55,281 bases of DNA. Source: an uncultured Ellagibacter sp. GTDB taxonomy: Bacteria > Actinomycetota > Coriobacteriia > Coriobacteriales > Eggerthellaceae. The notes beneath the pieces were generated by a model. That model made no database searches, was not told where the DNA came from, and saw only the letters and a list, made by a program, of their open reading frames with translations. Position numbers and translations under genes: made by a program. Of the stretch, positions 33,988 through 41,642 are shown piece after piece (position 1 is the stretch's first letter; each line of letters begins with the position of its first letter). Where the stretch lies: contig CAKUGU010000011.1 in the NCBI GenBank assembly GCA_934654815.1, forward strand, positions 1 through 55,281. The letters run 5' to 3'.

Positions 33988-34857
33988 ATGACGATCATCG
34001 CCACCATACTGGGAACCATCGCGTTCGCGATTCTGGGTCCGGTCGTCGGCTGCCTGCTCGCCGGCCTCGACCGCGTCATATCCGCGCGCATGCAGGGCCG
34101 CGTCGGCCCGCCGATTCTGCAGCCGTACTACGACGTGCGCAAGCTCTTCACCAAGGAAAACGCCTCGGTGAACTCCTCCGAGCACGTCTACATCCTGTTC
34201 GCGTTCCTGTTCACGCTCGTGGCGGGCGGCGTGTTCTTCTCCGGCGGCAACCTGCTTCTGTGCGTCTTCCTCGTCACGCTCTCGTCGCTTCTGTTCATCA
34301 TCGCCGCGTACTCCACGCGTTCTCCCTACGCCGAGATCGGCGCCGCGCGCGAAACGCTCCAGGCGATGTCCTACGAGCCGATGGTCTACCTCATGTGCGT
34401 CGCGTTCTTCATGGCGTCGGGGTGGTTCAGCGTGTCGGGCGTGTTCACCTTGGACACCCCCGTCATCTGCACGGCGTGGCTTGCGTTCCTCGGCTTCCTG
34501 TTCGTCCTCACCATCAAGCTGCGCAAGTCGCCGTTCGACATCTCCATGTCGCACCATGCGCACCAGGAAATCGTCCGCGGCGTGACCACGGAGATGAGCG
34601 GGCCTACGCTCGGCTTGGTGGAGATCATGCATTGGTGCGAGAACGTGTTGTTCATGGGCTGGGTCGCTTTGTTCTTCGTGTGGTCGAACCCGGTATCCAT
34701 CCTGCTCGCCGTCGCGGTCGTTCTTATCGTCTACTTCCTGGAAATCTGGATCGACAACAACTTCGCCCGCGTGAAATGGCAGCTCATGTTGAAGTCCGCA
34801 TGGCTCGTGGCGCTCGTCGCTGGCGGCGTCAACATCGTCGTTCTCGCTTATCTGTAA
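33988..34857 (+). CDS. echB: Ech-type hydrogenase membrane subunit B (NuoH-like)
   Basis: 289-aa membrane subunit homologous to NuoH/HycD, which anchors the hydrophilic arm. The conserved RMQGRVGPPILQPYYDVRKLFTKE segment near the N-terminus and the YSTRSPYAEIGAARETLQAMSYEP loop are diagnostic, as is KLRKSPFDISMSHHAHQEIVRG with its acidic residue. About eight hydrophobic helices. Sixteen bp after echA. Confidence 0.93.
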   Translation: MTIIATILGTIAFAILGPVVGCLLAGLDRVISARMQGRVGPPILQPYYDVRKLFTKENASVNSSEHVYILFAFLFTLVAGGVFFSGGNLLLCVFLVTLSSLLFIIAAYSTRSPYAEIGAARETLQAMSYEPMVYLMCVAFFMASGWFSVSGVFTLDTPVICTAWLAFLGFLFVLTIKLRKSPFDISMSHHAHQEIVRGVTTEMSGPTLGLVEIMHWCENVLFMGWVALFFVWSNPVSILLAVAVVLIVYFLEIWIDNNFARVKWQLMLKSAWLVALVAGGVNIVVLAYL

Positions 34858-34870
34858 GGAGGCTTGGCAT

Positions 34871-35314
34871 ATGGGTTATAACTCGAAATCCCCGTGGGTC
34901 ATCCACTACGACGCGTCAAGCTGCAACGGCTGCGACATCGAGGTCCTAGCGGCGCTCTGCCCGGGGTTCGACGTCGAGCGCTTCGGCATCATCAACACCG
35001 GCAACCCCAAGCACGCCGACATCTTCCTCGTCACGGGCAGCGTGAACGAGCAGAACATCAAGGTGGTCCAGGAAATCTACAACCAGATGCTCGAACCGAA
35101 GGTCGTCGTCGCGTGCGGCATCTGCGCGTGCTCGGGCGGCATCTTCCACGACTGCTATAACGTCATCGGCGGCGTCGACAAGGCGATTCCGGTCGACGTG
35201 TACGCTCCCGGGTGCGCCGTGCGGCCCGAGGCGATCATCGACGCCGTCGTGGAGGCCATCGGCATCCTCGATGAGAAGGCGAAGGCCATGAAGGAACAGA
35301 AGAAGGGAGCGTAG
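34871..35314 (+). CDS. echC: Ech-type hydrogenase small subunit C (NuoB-like)
   Basis: 147-aa electron-transfer subunit carrying the proximal [4Fe-4S] cluster next to the NiFe site. Cysteine ligands lie in DASSCNGCDIEVLAALC (Cys18, Cys21), the ACGICACSGG block (about 81-90) and YAPGCAVRPE (Cys115). This is the short group 4 form, homologous to NuoB but with CxxC in place of the tandem CC of complex I. AAGGAGG precedes the ATG by 9 nt. Confidence 0.94.
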   Translation: MGYNSKSPWVIHYDASSCNGCDIEVLAALCPGFDVERFGIINTGNPKHADIFLVTGSVNEQNIKVVQEIYNQMLEPKVVVACGICACSGGIFHDCYNVIGGVDKAIPVDVYAPGCAVRPEAIIDAVVEAIGILDEKAKAMKEQKKGA

Positions 35315-35319
35315 CCGCG

Positions 35320-36204
35320 ATGGGATTCACCTCCGAGTTCATTCCGCTCAAGCTCGCCGAGCTTCCCGCGCTGTCCGACCGCATGAAGGCCGAAGGCGCG
35401 CGCTTCGTCCAGGTGCACGCCGTGAACACCGAAGAGGGCATCGACCTTGTGTACTCGTTCATGACGGCGCTGGGGAAGCTTGAGAACTACGAGATCCACG
35501 GCGTGCGCGAGCACGACGTCGTGCCCTCGATCACCGACAACTTTCTCGCCGCCTTCGTGTTTGAGAACGAGATCCACGACCTGTTCGGGGTTGTTATCGA
35601 GAACATCGCCATCGACTTCGGCGGCAAGTTCTACCAGCTCGCGCAATCCGAGCCGATGACCATCCTCTCGCCTGCGCAGATGAAGGAGCGCGAGAAGGCG
35701 GCGAAGGTGGAGGCCGCGCGCCGTGCGCATGCCGCCCGCGCCGCCGAGGCCGAGTACGCTGCCGAGCACCCCGAGGCGGTCGCCGCCCGCAAGGCGAAGA
35801 CGACCGGCATCGACCCGGCGGAGATGGCCGACTTCGAGGAGCGCTTCGCGGGAACCGACCCCGAGAAGCTCGCCCGCATCAAGGCCGCCTTCGCCGCCAA
35901 GGCCGCGAAGGCCCAGGCCGAGGCCGCCGCGCGCGAGACGAAGCGCGAGACGCGCGCCGCCGAGCTCGAGGGGCTCGACCCCGAAAAGGCCGCCAAGGTG
36001 CGCGCCGCACTCGAACGCAAGAAGAAGGCCGCCGAGGCCAAGAAGGCCACGGGCTCGACGAACGTCGAGCGCGACGCCGAGATCGAGGCGAAGCTCGCGC
36101 AGCTCGACCCCGAGCGCGCCGCGAAGGTGCGCGCCGCCCTCGACGCGAAGGCGAGGCGCGAGACGGCCGAGCGCCAAGCGAACAGTGAAAAGGACGGTGA
36201 GTAG
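35320..36204 (+). CDS. echD: Ech-type hydrogenase subunit D (NuoC-like) with charged repeat tail
   Basis: 294-aa subunit. Residues 1-115 form the 30-kDa-subunit domain (NuoC/HycE-N) ending in AAFVFENEIHDLFGVVIENIAIDF(GGKF), which is close to the usual full length of EchD. Residues 120-294 are an Ala/Lys/Glu/Arg-rich tail, likely helical, with at least three copies of a module of the type (G/L)DPEKxAKxRAAL at 176-196, 217-237 and 260-280, and a weaker one near 163. The tail has no counterpart in standard EchD as I know it. Lies 5 bp after echC and 2 bp before echE. Confidence 0.9.
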   Translation: MGFTSEFIPLKLAELPALSDRMKAEGARFVQVHAVNTEEGIDLVYSFMTALGKLENYEIHGVREHDVVPSITDNFLAAFVFENEIHDLFGVVIENIAIDFGGKFYQLAQSEPMTILSPAQMKEREKAAKVEAARRAHAARAAEAEYAAEHPEAVAARKAKTTGIDPAEMADFEERFAGTDPEKLARIKAAFAAKAAKAQAEAAARETKRETRAAELEGLDPEKAAKVRAALERKKKAAEAKKATGSTNVERDAEIEAKLAQLDPERAAKVRAALDAKARRETAERQANSEKDGE

Positions 36205-36206
36205 GA

Positions 36207-37295
36207 ATGGGTAAGGCAACCGTCATTCCTTTCGGCCCGCAGCACCCCGTGCTCCCCGAGCCGCTCCACCTCGACCTCGTCGTCGAGGACGAGAAGGTCT
36301 TGAAAGCCGTGCCGCAGATAGGCTTCGTCCACCGCGGCCTGGAAAAGCTCGTCGAGACGCGTGACTACAACCAGTTCATCTTCGTCGCCGAGCGCATCTG
36401 CGGCATCTGCGCGTTCGGGCACTCCATGGGCTACGCCGAAACGGTCGAGAGCCTCATGGGCGTCGAGATCCCGCCGCGCGCGCAGTACCTGCGCACCATC
36501 TGGCACGAGCTCTCGCGCGTGCACTCGCACATCCTCTGGCTCGGGCTCGCCGCCGACGCGTTCGGGTTCGAGAGCCTCTTCATGCACTGCTGGCGTTTGC
36601 GCGAGCGCGTGCTCGACATCTTCGAGAAGACCACCGGCGGGCGCGTCATCTTCTCGGTCGTGAAGGTCGGCGGCGTCGTGCGCGACATCGACGCCGTGCA
36701 GTTCGCCGAGATCAAGCGCGTGCTCGAGGGTATCAAGGACGACTATCGCCAGATCATGAACGCGTTTCTGAAGGACTCGTCGGTGAAGAGCCGCACCGTC
36801 GGGGTGGGGCACATCAGCCACGAGGACGCGCTCGCGCTTTCCATGGTCGGGCCCTTCGCACGCGCTTCCAACGTGAACTACGACGTGCGCATGCTCGGCC
36901 GCGGCGGCTACGGCGCGCTTTCCGACTTCGCGCCCATCTTGGACGACCAGGGCGACTGCTACGCGCGCTGCAAGGTGCGCGCGCTCGAGGTGCTCCAGTC
37001 CATCGACATCATCGAGGAGCTCATCGACAAGATCCCCGACGGCGACATCGCCGTGCCGGTGAAGGGCTCGCCTGCGAAGGGTTCCGAGGCGGCGAACGTG
37101 GTCGAGCAGCCACGCGGCGAATGCTACTACTACGCGCGCGGCAACGGCACGAAGTACCTCGACCGCATGCGCATGCGCACGCCGACCTCGCAGAACCTCG
37201 CGGGCATGACCTCTGCGCTCGCCGGGTGCGACCTTGCCGACGTGAACATGATCATCCTCACCATCGACCCCTGCATCAGCTGCACGGAAAGGTAG
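36207..37295 (+). CDS. echE: Ech-type [NiFe] hydrogenase large subunit E (NuoD-like)
   Basis: 362-aa catalytic subunit that reduces protons with electrons from ferredoxin. Both nickel-binding motifs are intact: RICGIC (Cys65, Cys68) and DPCISC (Cys356, Cys359), so this is a true hydrogenase and not a complex I NuoD. Other blocks: GPQHPVLPEPLHLDL at the N-terminus and LRTIWHELSRVHSHILWLG. The protein ends three residues after the last Cys (TER, stop), so there is no C-terminal extension for protease maturation, as described for several group 4 Ech enzymes. No hyp maturation genes are in the window. Confidence 0.96.
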   Translation: MGKATVIPFGPQHPVLPEPLHLDLVVEDEKVLKAVPQIGFVHRGLEKLVETRDYNQFIFVAERICGICAFGHSMGYAETVESLMGVEIPPRAQYLRTIWHELSRVHSHILWLGLAADAFGFESLFMHCWRLRERVLDIFEKTTGGRVIFSVVKVGGVVRDIDAVQFAEIKRVLEGIKDDYRQIMNAFLKDSSVKSRTVGVGHISHEDALALSMVGPFARASNVNYDVRMLGRGGYGALSDFAPILDDQGDCYARCKVRALEVLQSIDIIEELIDKIPDGDIAVPVKGSPAKGSEAANVVEQPRGECYYYARGNGTKYLDRMRMRTPTSQNLAGMTSALAGCDLADVNMIILTIDPCISCTER

Positions 37296-37301
37296 GCGAA
37301 C

Positions 37302-37676
37302 ATGGGTGGATTCAAGCTGGGCAAGATGACGCTCGGGTCGCTGTTCAAGAAACCCGAGACCGTCTGCTACCCTGCGGAGAAAAAGGAAGCGCCGGCCGGG
37401 CTCAAGGGGCACATCGTGAACGACGTGAGCGTGTGCATCGTCTGCGGCATCTGCCAGCGTCGCTGCCCCTGCGCGGCCATCACCGTCGACAAGCCCGACC
37501 GCACCTGGACGATCGACAAGTTCCGCTGCGTGCAGTGCGGCACTTGCGTCCTCGAGTGCCCGAAGCACTGCCTTCACATGGAGCCGGGATGGCCGGCGCC
37601 CGCGAAGAAGATGTACACCGAGACGGTGAACGTGCCCGAGCACCCCAAGCCGCAGAAGAAGACGGCCGAGGAGTAG
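37302..37676 (+). CDS. echF: Ech-type hydrogenase ferredoxin subunit F (2x[4Fe-4S])
   Basis: 124-aa electron-input subunit of the NuoI type. Two [4Fe-4S] motifs are complete: CIVCGICQRRCP and CVQCGTCVLECP. The basic Pro/Lys-rich C-terminus is flexible. It would accept electrons from soluble ferredoxin and pass them to EchC. Start ATG with AAAGG about 10 nt upstream, 6 bp after echE. It is the last gene of the ech run; the next gene follows after 97 bp. Confidence 0.94.
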   Translation: MGGFKLGKMTLGSLFKKPETVCYPAEKKEAPAGLKGHIVNDVSVCIVCGICQRRCPCAAITVDKPDRTWTIDKFRCVQCGTCVLECPKHCLHMEPGWPAPAKKMYTETVNVPEHPKPQKKTAEE

Positions 37677-37773
37677 CCGGGAAGCGCTTTCCCGCGGCAG
37701 CGGCCTTGCGGCGGATGCTGCGGGCGCTGCGGGGGAGCGCCGATGAGACGAGCAAGGAAGAAGGTTGTCGCCG

Positions 37774-38679
37774 ATGGGTTTTCTCGATAGCGCGCAAGAC
37801 GTGTTCGGCAAGGGAGTTTCCGCTGCAAGGGGAGCCGTTTCCGGAATCGCGGTAGAGCAGCTGCCGTTCATGCGGGGCTTCGTGCGCCTGTGCAGCGACG
37901 GCTGGGAACAGGGCTGGCACGAGCGCAACGGCGGGAACCTCACCTATCGGTTGACTGGCGCCGACGTCGAGGCGTGCCGCCCGTACTTCAGCGCGACGCC
38001 GTCGGAATGGGCCGCTCTCGGCGTTCGGGCCGAGAACCTCGGCGGGGCGTTTCTCGCCGTGACGGGCGCCGGCCGCTACATGCGCAACGTCGCGCTCGAC
38101 CCAGCGCACAACGTCGGGATCGTGGAGATCAGCGACGCGGGCGACGCCTGGCGCATCGTGTGGGGCTTGAAGGACGGCGGCCGTCCCACCTCCGAGCTCG
38201 CGTCTCACGTCCTCATCCATTCGGTGCGCATGGAGGCGACGGGAGGGGAGTGCCGCGTGCTCTACCATGCGCACCCCTCGAACGTGGTCGCTTTGACGGC
38301 GGTCATGCCGCTCGACGCGCGCACCATCACGCGCGCTCTGTGGAAGGTCATGACCGAGTGCATCCTCGTGTTCCCGAAGGGCGTCGGCGTCGTGCCGTGG
38401 ATGGTGCCCGGCGGCCGCGACATCGCGCTTGCCACGTCCGAGCTCATGAAAACCTACGACGCTGCCATCTGGGCCCAGCACGGTCTGTTCTGCTCCGGCC
38501 CCGACTTCGACAACACGTTCGGCCTCATGCACACCATCGAGAAAGCGGCGGGAATCTACGTGAAGGCGCGCCTGCTCAACGGCGGCAGCGGCGATTTCCC
38601 CAACACGATCGCCGATGACGGGCTTCGCGCTATCGCCCGTGAGCTCTCGCTCGACGTGAACGAGTCGTTCCTCGACTAG
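37774..38679 (+). CDS. RhaD-like aldolase (rhamnulose-1-phosphate aldolase family)
   Basis: 301-aa class II aldolase. The stretch GWHERNGGNLTYRL, FLAVTGAGRYMRNVALDPAHN, VLYHAHPSNVVALT (zinc His-x-His), CILVFPKGVGVVPWMVPGG and AAIWAQHGLF closely follows rhamnulose-1-phosphate aldolase. The N-terminal 35 residues (GFLDSAQDVFGKGVSAARGAV and on) are an extension beyond the E. coli form. No rhaA, rhaB or transporter is adjacent, so it may act on another ketose 1-phosphate. ATG chosen with AAGGAAGAAGG upstream; a TTG 9 bp earlier is possible. Confidence 0.85.
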   Translation: MGFLDSAQDVFGKGVSAARGAVSGIAVEQLPFMRGFVRLCSDGWEQGWHERNGGNLTYRLTGADVEACRPYFSATPSEWAALGVRAENLGGAFLAVTGAGRYMRNVALDPAHNVGIVEISDAGDAWRIVWGLKDGGRPTSELASHVLIHSVRMEATGGECRVLYHAHPSNVVALTAVMPLDARTITRALWKVMTECILVFPKGVGVVPWMVPGGRDIALATSELMKTYDAAIWAQHGLFCSGPDFDNTFGLMHTIEKAAGIYVKARLLNGGSGDFPNTIADDGLRAIARELSLDVNESFLD

Positions 38680-38714
38680 GCGTTGGTCGGCATCCCCGTG
38701 GGAAATTGGCGAAA

Positions 38715-38759
38715 GGTCGCGAACTTGCGGTTCGGGACGCTATAATTACTGGTCGCGAA
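38715..38759. repeat. 9-bp direct repeat around the pgsA-like promoter
   Basis: GGTCGCGAA occurs at 38715-38723 and 38751-38759, flanking TATAAT at 38741. This could be paired operator sites; chance is possible for so short a unit. Confidence 0.3.
38741..38746 (+). promoter_or_regulatory. -10 box of the phosphatidyltransferase gene
   Basis: Consensus TATAAT, 60 bp before the ATG at 38806. No strong -35 hexamer at the proper distance. Confidence 0.5.
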
Positions 38760-38805
38760 TTGCACGACTGACTCGCTTGAGTCTTACACATGGGGGCAAA
38801 GCTGT

Positions 38806-39495
38806 ATGGCGAAGACGACCGACAAGGCCGCAAAGACCGACGTCACGACCGAAGAAGACGAGGTGCTCGACACCATTTTCACCATCCCGAATCTGATCTC
38901 GGCGATCAGGCTCTGCATGGTCCCGTGCTTCATCGTCCTGCTGCTGAACGGGTTCGACATCCCAGCCACCATCCTGTTCGCTCTCGCCGCGTCCACCGAC
39001 TGGATCGACGGCCAGGTCGCCCGCCGCACGCACACCGTGTCGAAGCTCGGGCGCCTGCTCGACCCGGCGGTCGACCGCATCCTCATGATCTCGGGCGTCG
39101 TGTGCCTGCTTATCGTGGGACGTTTGCCGCTCTGGGTGGTCCTTTTCGTCATCGCGCGCGATCTGCTTCTGCTCATCGGCGGCGCGTGGCTCATCAAGAA
39201 GTGGCGTATCCGCGTCGCCGTCATCTACCCGGGCAAGGTGGCGACCACGTTTTTGTTCGTCGGGTTCGCGGCGCTGCTTTTGAACTGGCCCGTCCTCACC
39301 GGCCTCGGTGTCGTGGACGCGCCGTGGCTTCCCGGCCTTTCCCCGTACCCGTATTCCTGGGGCATCTGGTTCGTCTACGTGGGGCTCATCATCGCGCTGT
39401 TCACCACGCTCTACTACGTGATCACCGCCGCCAAGCGGCTTGCCGCCGCCAAGCGCGAGGCTGCGAAGGCGGGCGAGAATGGGCGTGCGCGATAA
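38806..39495 (+). CDS. pgsA: CDP-alcohol phosphatidyltransferase (probable CDP-diacylglycerol-glycerol-3-phosphate type)
   Basis: 229-aa membrane enzyme. The family motif D-x2-DG-x2-AR-x8-G-x3-D-x3-D is present in STDWIDGQVARRTHTVSKLGRLLDPAVDR (split over about residues 65-93). About five hydrophobic helices follow a charged 25-residue N-terminus. PgsA (phosphatidylglycerolphosphate synthase) is the likeliest role by the motif context and IPNLISAIRLCMVP start, but cardiolipin or other synthases of the same family are possible. It overlaps the VanW gene by 17 bp. Confidence 0.85.
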   Translation: MAKTTDKAAKTDVTTEEDEVLDTIFTIPNLISAIRLCMVPCFIVLLLNGFDIPATILFALAASTDWIDGQVARRTHTVSKLGRLLDPAVDRILMISGVVCLLIVGRLPLWVVLFVIARDLLLLIGGAWLIKKWRIRVAVIYPGKVATTFLFVGFAALLLNWPVLTGLGVVDAPWLPGLSPYPYSWGIWFVYVGLIIALFTTLYYVITAAKRLAAAKREAAKAGENGRAR

Positions 39496-41566
39496 CGGGC
39501 CGCGCACGGCTTCGCGTCCTGCGCCCCGCAAGAAGCCGACGAAGCGCACGGCGGCGAGCCGAACCACAGCCTCCCGTCCTGCCTCGCGCCCTTCCATTAA
39601 GCGTCAGACAACGCCTGCCCGTACGGCCCCTACTCGCTCGACGGGGAGGGGCGGCGCTCTCGTTTCCGCCTTCCGGGGCCTTCCTGTGAAGCTCCGCCTC
39701 GCGCTTCTTGTCGTGTGTGCGCTCCTTATCGTGGGAGCGGTCGACTTCGCGGTCAACTGGGGTCGCGCTTACCCTGGCGTGAAAGTGGGCTCGGTCGACG
39801 TGTCCGGCATGACGCAAGCCGAGGCGAAGGCCGCCATCGACGACGCGTACGGCCCCGTCCTCACGTCGGGAAACGTCGTCGTGTACGCAAACGACGAGGC
39901 GAAATCGCATGCCGCAACCGAGGCCGAGCGGGCCGAAGCGCGCTCGACCGCCGAGCAGCGCTCGGTCGAAGAGGGCCGCGCAAGCAAGGAATCGTGGGAA
40001 ACGGGCTCGGGCGAGCTCGGCGCGGCGGTCGCGTCCGATGACCTGGCAACGCGCGCCGTGGAGGTCGGCCGCGAGGACGGCGGGCTCGGCGCGCGCATAG
40101 GCGCGCTTCTTACTGGGCGCGTGCTCGACCCCAAGCTCACCTTCGGGGACGGCCTGGAGTCGCTTGCGAGCGAGATCGACCTCACGATCGGCTCCTCGCG
40201 CGTCGATTGGGGCGTTTCCGTTTCCGGAGGCACCGCGAGCGTGACCGAGGGCCACGACGGCAACCTCATCGACCGCGAAGAGTTCGCAGGCGAGCTTTCG
40301 GGCGCGCTTCTGGCAAGCGGGGAGGGCGAGCGTTCCTGCGTCGCCTACGCACGCTATGCGCCCGTGCGCATCGACGAGGCGCAGGCCGCGGCGACATGCG
40401 ACCGCGTGAACGCGGCGATCGCGAACGGCGCGCGTTTCACCTGCGGAAACGATTCGTGGACGGCGTATCCGGGGGATGTGGGCGAATGGGTGGCCACCGA
40501 TGTCGTGGACGAGGACGGCGCCTGGAGCCTCGTTCCCTCCATCGACGCCGCGAAGGCGAAGTCCGCCATCCTCGCGTCGTTCTCGGGGTCCGTCGGGTCT
40601 GACGTGAGCGTCGCCTTCGAAGCCTGTGGCGACGACGTCGTGGTGAAGACGAGCGGCGACGCCGAGGTCCCCGACGCGGCTGCCGCCGCGGCGAGCCTCG
40701 ACGACGCGCTCTTCGGCGAGGGTGCCCAGCTCGAAAGCGGTGCGCCTCAGATCGACGTCGATCTCGTCGCGCTTCCCTCCGAGCTCTCCTTCGACGACGC
40801 GCTCGACCTCGGCGTCATCGGGCGGATATCCCGCTACACGACCGAGTACCTTGACGGGGCGGGCACCGAGAACCGACGCCACAACATCCACCTCGCCGCC
40901 GACTTCCTCAACGATTCGGTCGCCAAGGCGAACGGCGGCACATGGTCGTTCAACGACGTCGCCGGTCAGTGCGACTCGGAGCGCGGCTTCCTCGGTGCGG
41001 GCGCCATCGTCGACAACTCCTATCAAGACGCGGTCGGCGGCGGCATCTGCCAGGTCGCGACCACCGTTTTCAACGCCGTGTACGAGGCGGGCTATCCCGT
41101 GGTGAGCCGCTCGAACCACTCGCTTTACATCGCAAGCTACCCAAAGGGTCGCGACGCCGCGGTCAGCTGGCCCGACCTCGATTTCGTCTGGAAAAATGAC
41201 GCAGCGTCCGATGTTTTGATGCGGACGAGCTACACCGACACCTCGATAACCGTTACACTGTACGGAGTCGACCCTGGCTACAAGGTGAGCACGAAAACGG
41301 GCGACTGGGAACAGGGCGAGCCCCATTCGACGAAGGTCGAACGCGACTCGGCGCTTCCAGCCGGCACGAGCTACGTGAAGACAGCCGGCACGGACGGCGC
41401 GACGATCGATGTCTATCGAACGGTGAAGGACAGAAGCGGGAACGTCTTGCGCGAAGACGACTTCCATTCGGTGTACGCCCCGATCACGGAAGTGGTCGTC
41501 GCCGCACCCGACGCGGATGTCCCAAGCGATTCGGCGGGCGCGTCGTCTCGCACCGCGTCCAGCTGA
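39479..41566 (+). CDS. VanW-family cell-wall protein with peptidoglycan-binding-like domains
   Basis: 695-aa membrane-anchored envelope protein. The first 68 residues are Arg/Ser/Thr/Pro-rich and basic, then one TM helix (about 72-92), then a long extracellular region with YoaR-like putative peptidoglycan-binding repeats (VGSVDVSGMTQAEAKAAID), and a C-terminal VanW domain (about 500-640) with WSFNDVAGQCDSERGFL, GAIVDNSYQDAVGGGICQVATT and SNHSLYIASYPKGRDAAVSW. VanW was named from the vancomycin cluster, but its function is unknown and no van resistance genes are nearby. Overlap of 17 bp with pgsA implies cotranscription. Confidence 0.87.
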   Translation: MGVRDNGPRTASRPAPRKKPTKRTAASRTTASRPASRPSIKRQTTPARTAPTRSTGRGGALVSAFRGLPVKLRLALLVVCALLIVGAVDFAVNWGRAYPGVKVGSVDVSGMTQAEAKAAIDDAYGPVLTSGNVVVYANDEAKSHAATEAERAEARSTAEQRSVEEGRASKESWETGSGELGAAVASDDLATRAVEVGREDGGLGARIGALLTGRVLDPKLTFGDGLESLASEIDLTIGSSRVDWGVSVSGGTASVTEGHDGNLIDREEFAGELSGALLASGEGERSCVAYARYAPVRIDEAQAAATCDRVNAAIANGARFTCGNDSWTAYPGDVGEWVATDVVDEDGAWSLVPSIDAAKAKSAILASFSGSVGSDVSVAFEACGDDVVVKTSGDAEVPDAAAAAASLDDALFGEGAQLESGAPQIDVDLVALPSELSFDDALDLGVIGRISRYTTEYLDGAGTENRRHNIHLAADFLNDSVAKANGGTWSFNDVAGQCDSERGFLGAGAIVDNSYQDAVGGGICQVATTVFNAVYEAGYPVVSRSNHSLYIASYPKGRDAAVSWPDLDFVWKNDAASDVLMRTSYTDTSITVTLYGVDPGYKVSTKTGDWEQGEPHSTKVERDSALPAGTSYVKTAGTDGATIDVYRTVKDRSGNVLREDDFHSVYAPITEVVVAAPDADVPSDSAGASSRTASS

Positions 41567-41642
41567 TCCCCACCTGCCTGCGGTTGATCAAGGAGGATAG
41601 GGCGTTACTTAGAACCGCCGTGAAACAGAGGAAGGACTGCAG

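Noticed and set aside
32031..37676. NADH:quinone oxidoreductase (complex I)
   Set aside because: EchE retains both nickel-binding CxxC motifs, only six subunits are present, and NuoE/F/G are missing.
39479..41566. Vancomycin resistance gene
   Set aside because: VanW-domain proteins are widespread envelope proteins; no vanH, vanA/B, vanX or vanRS is present.
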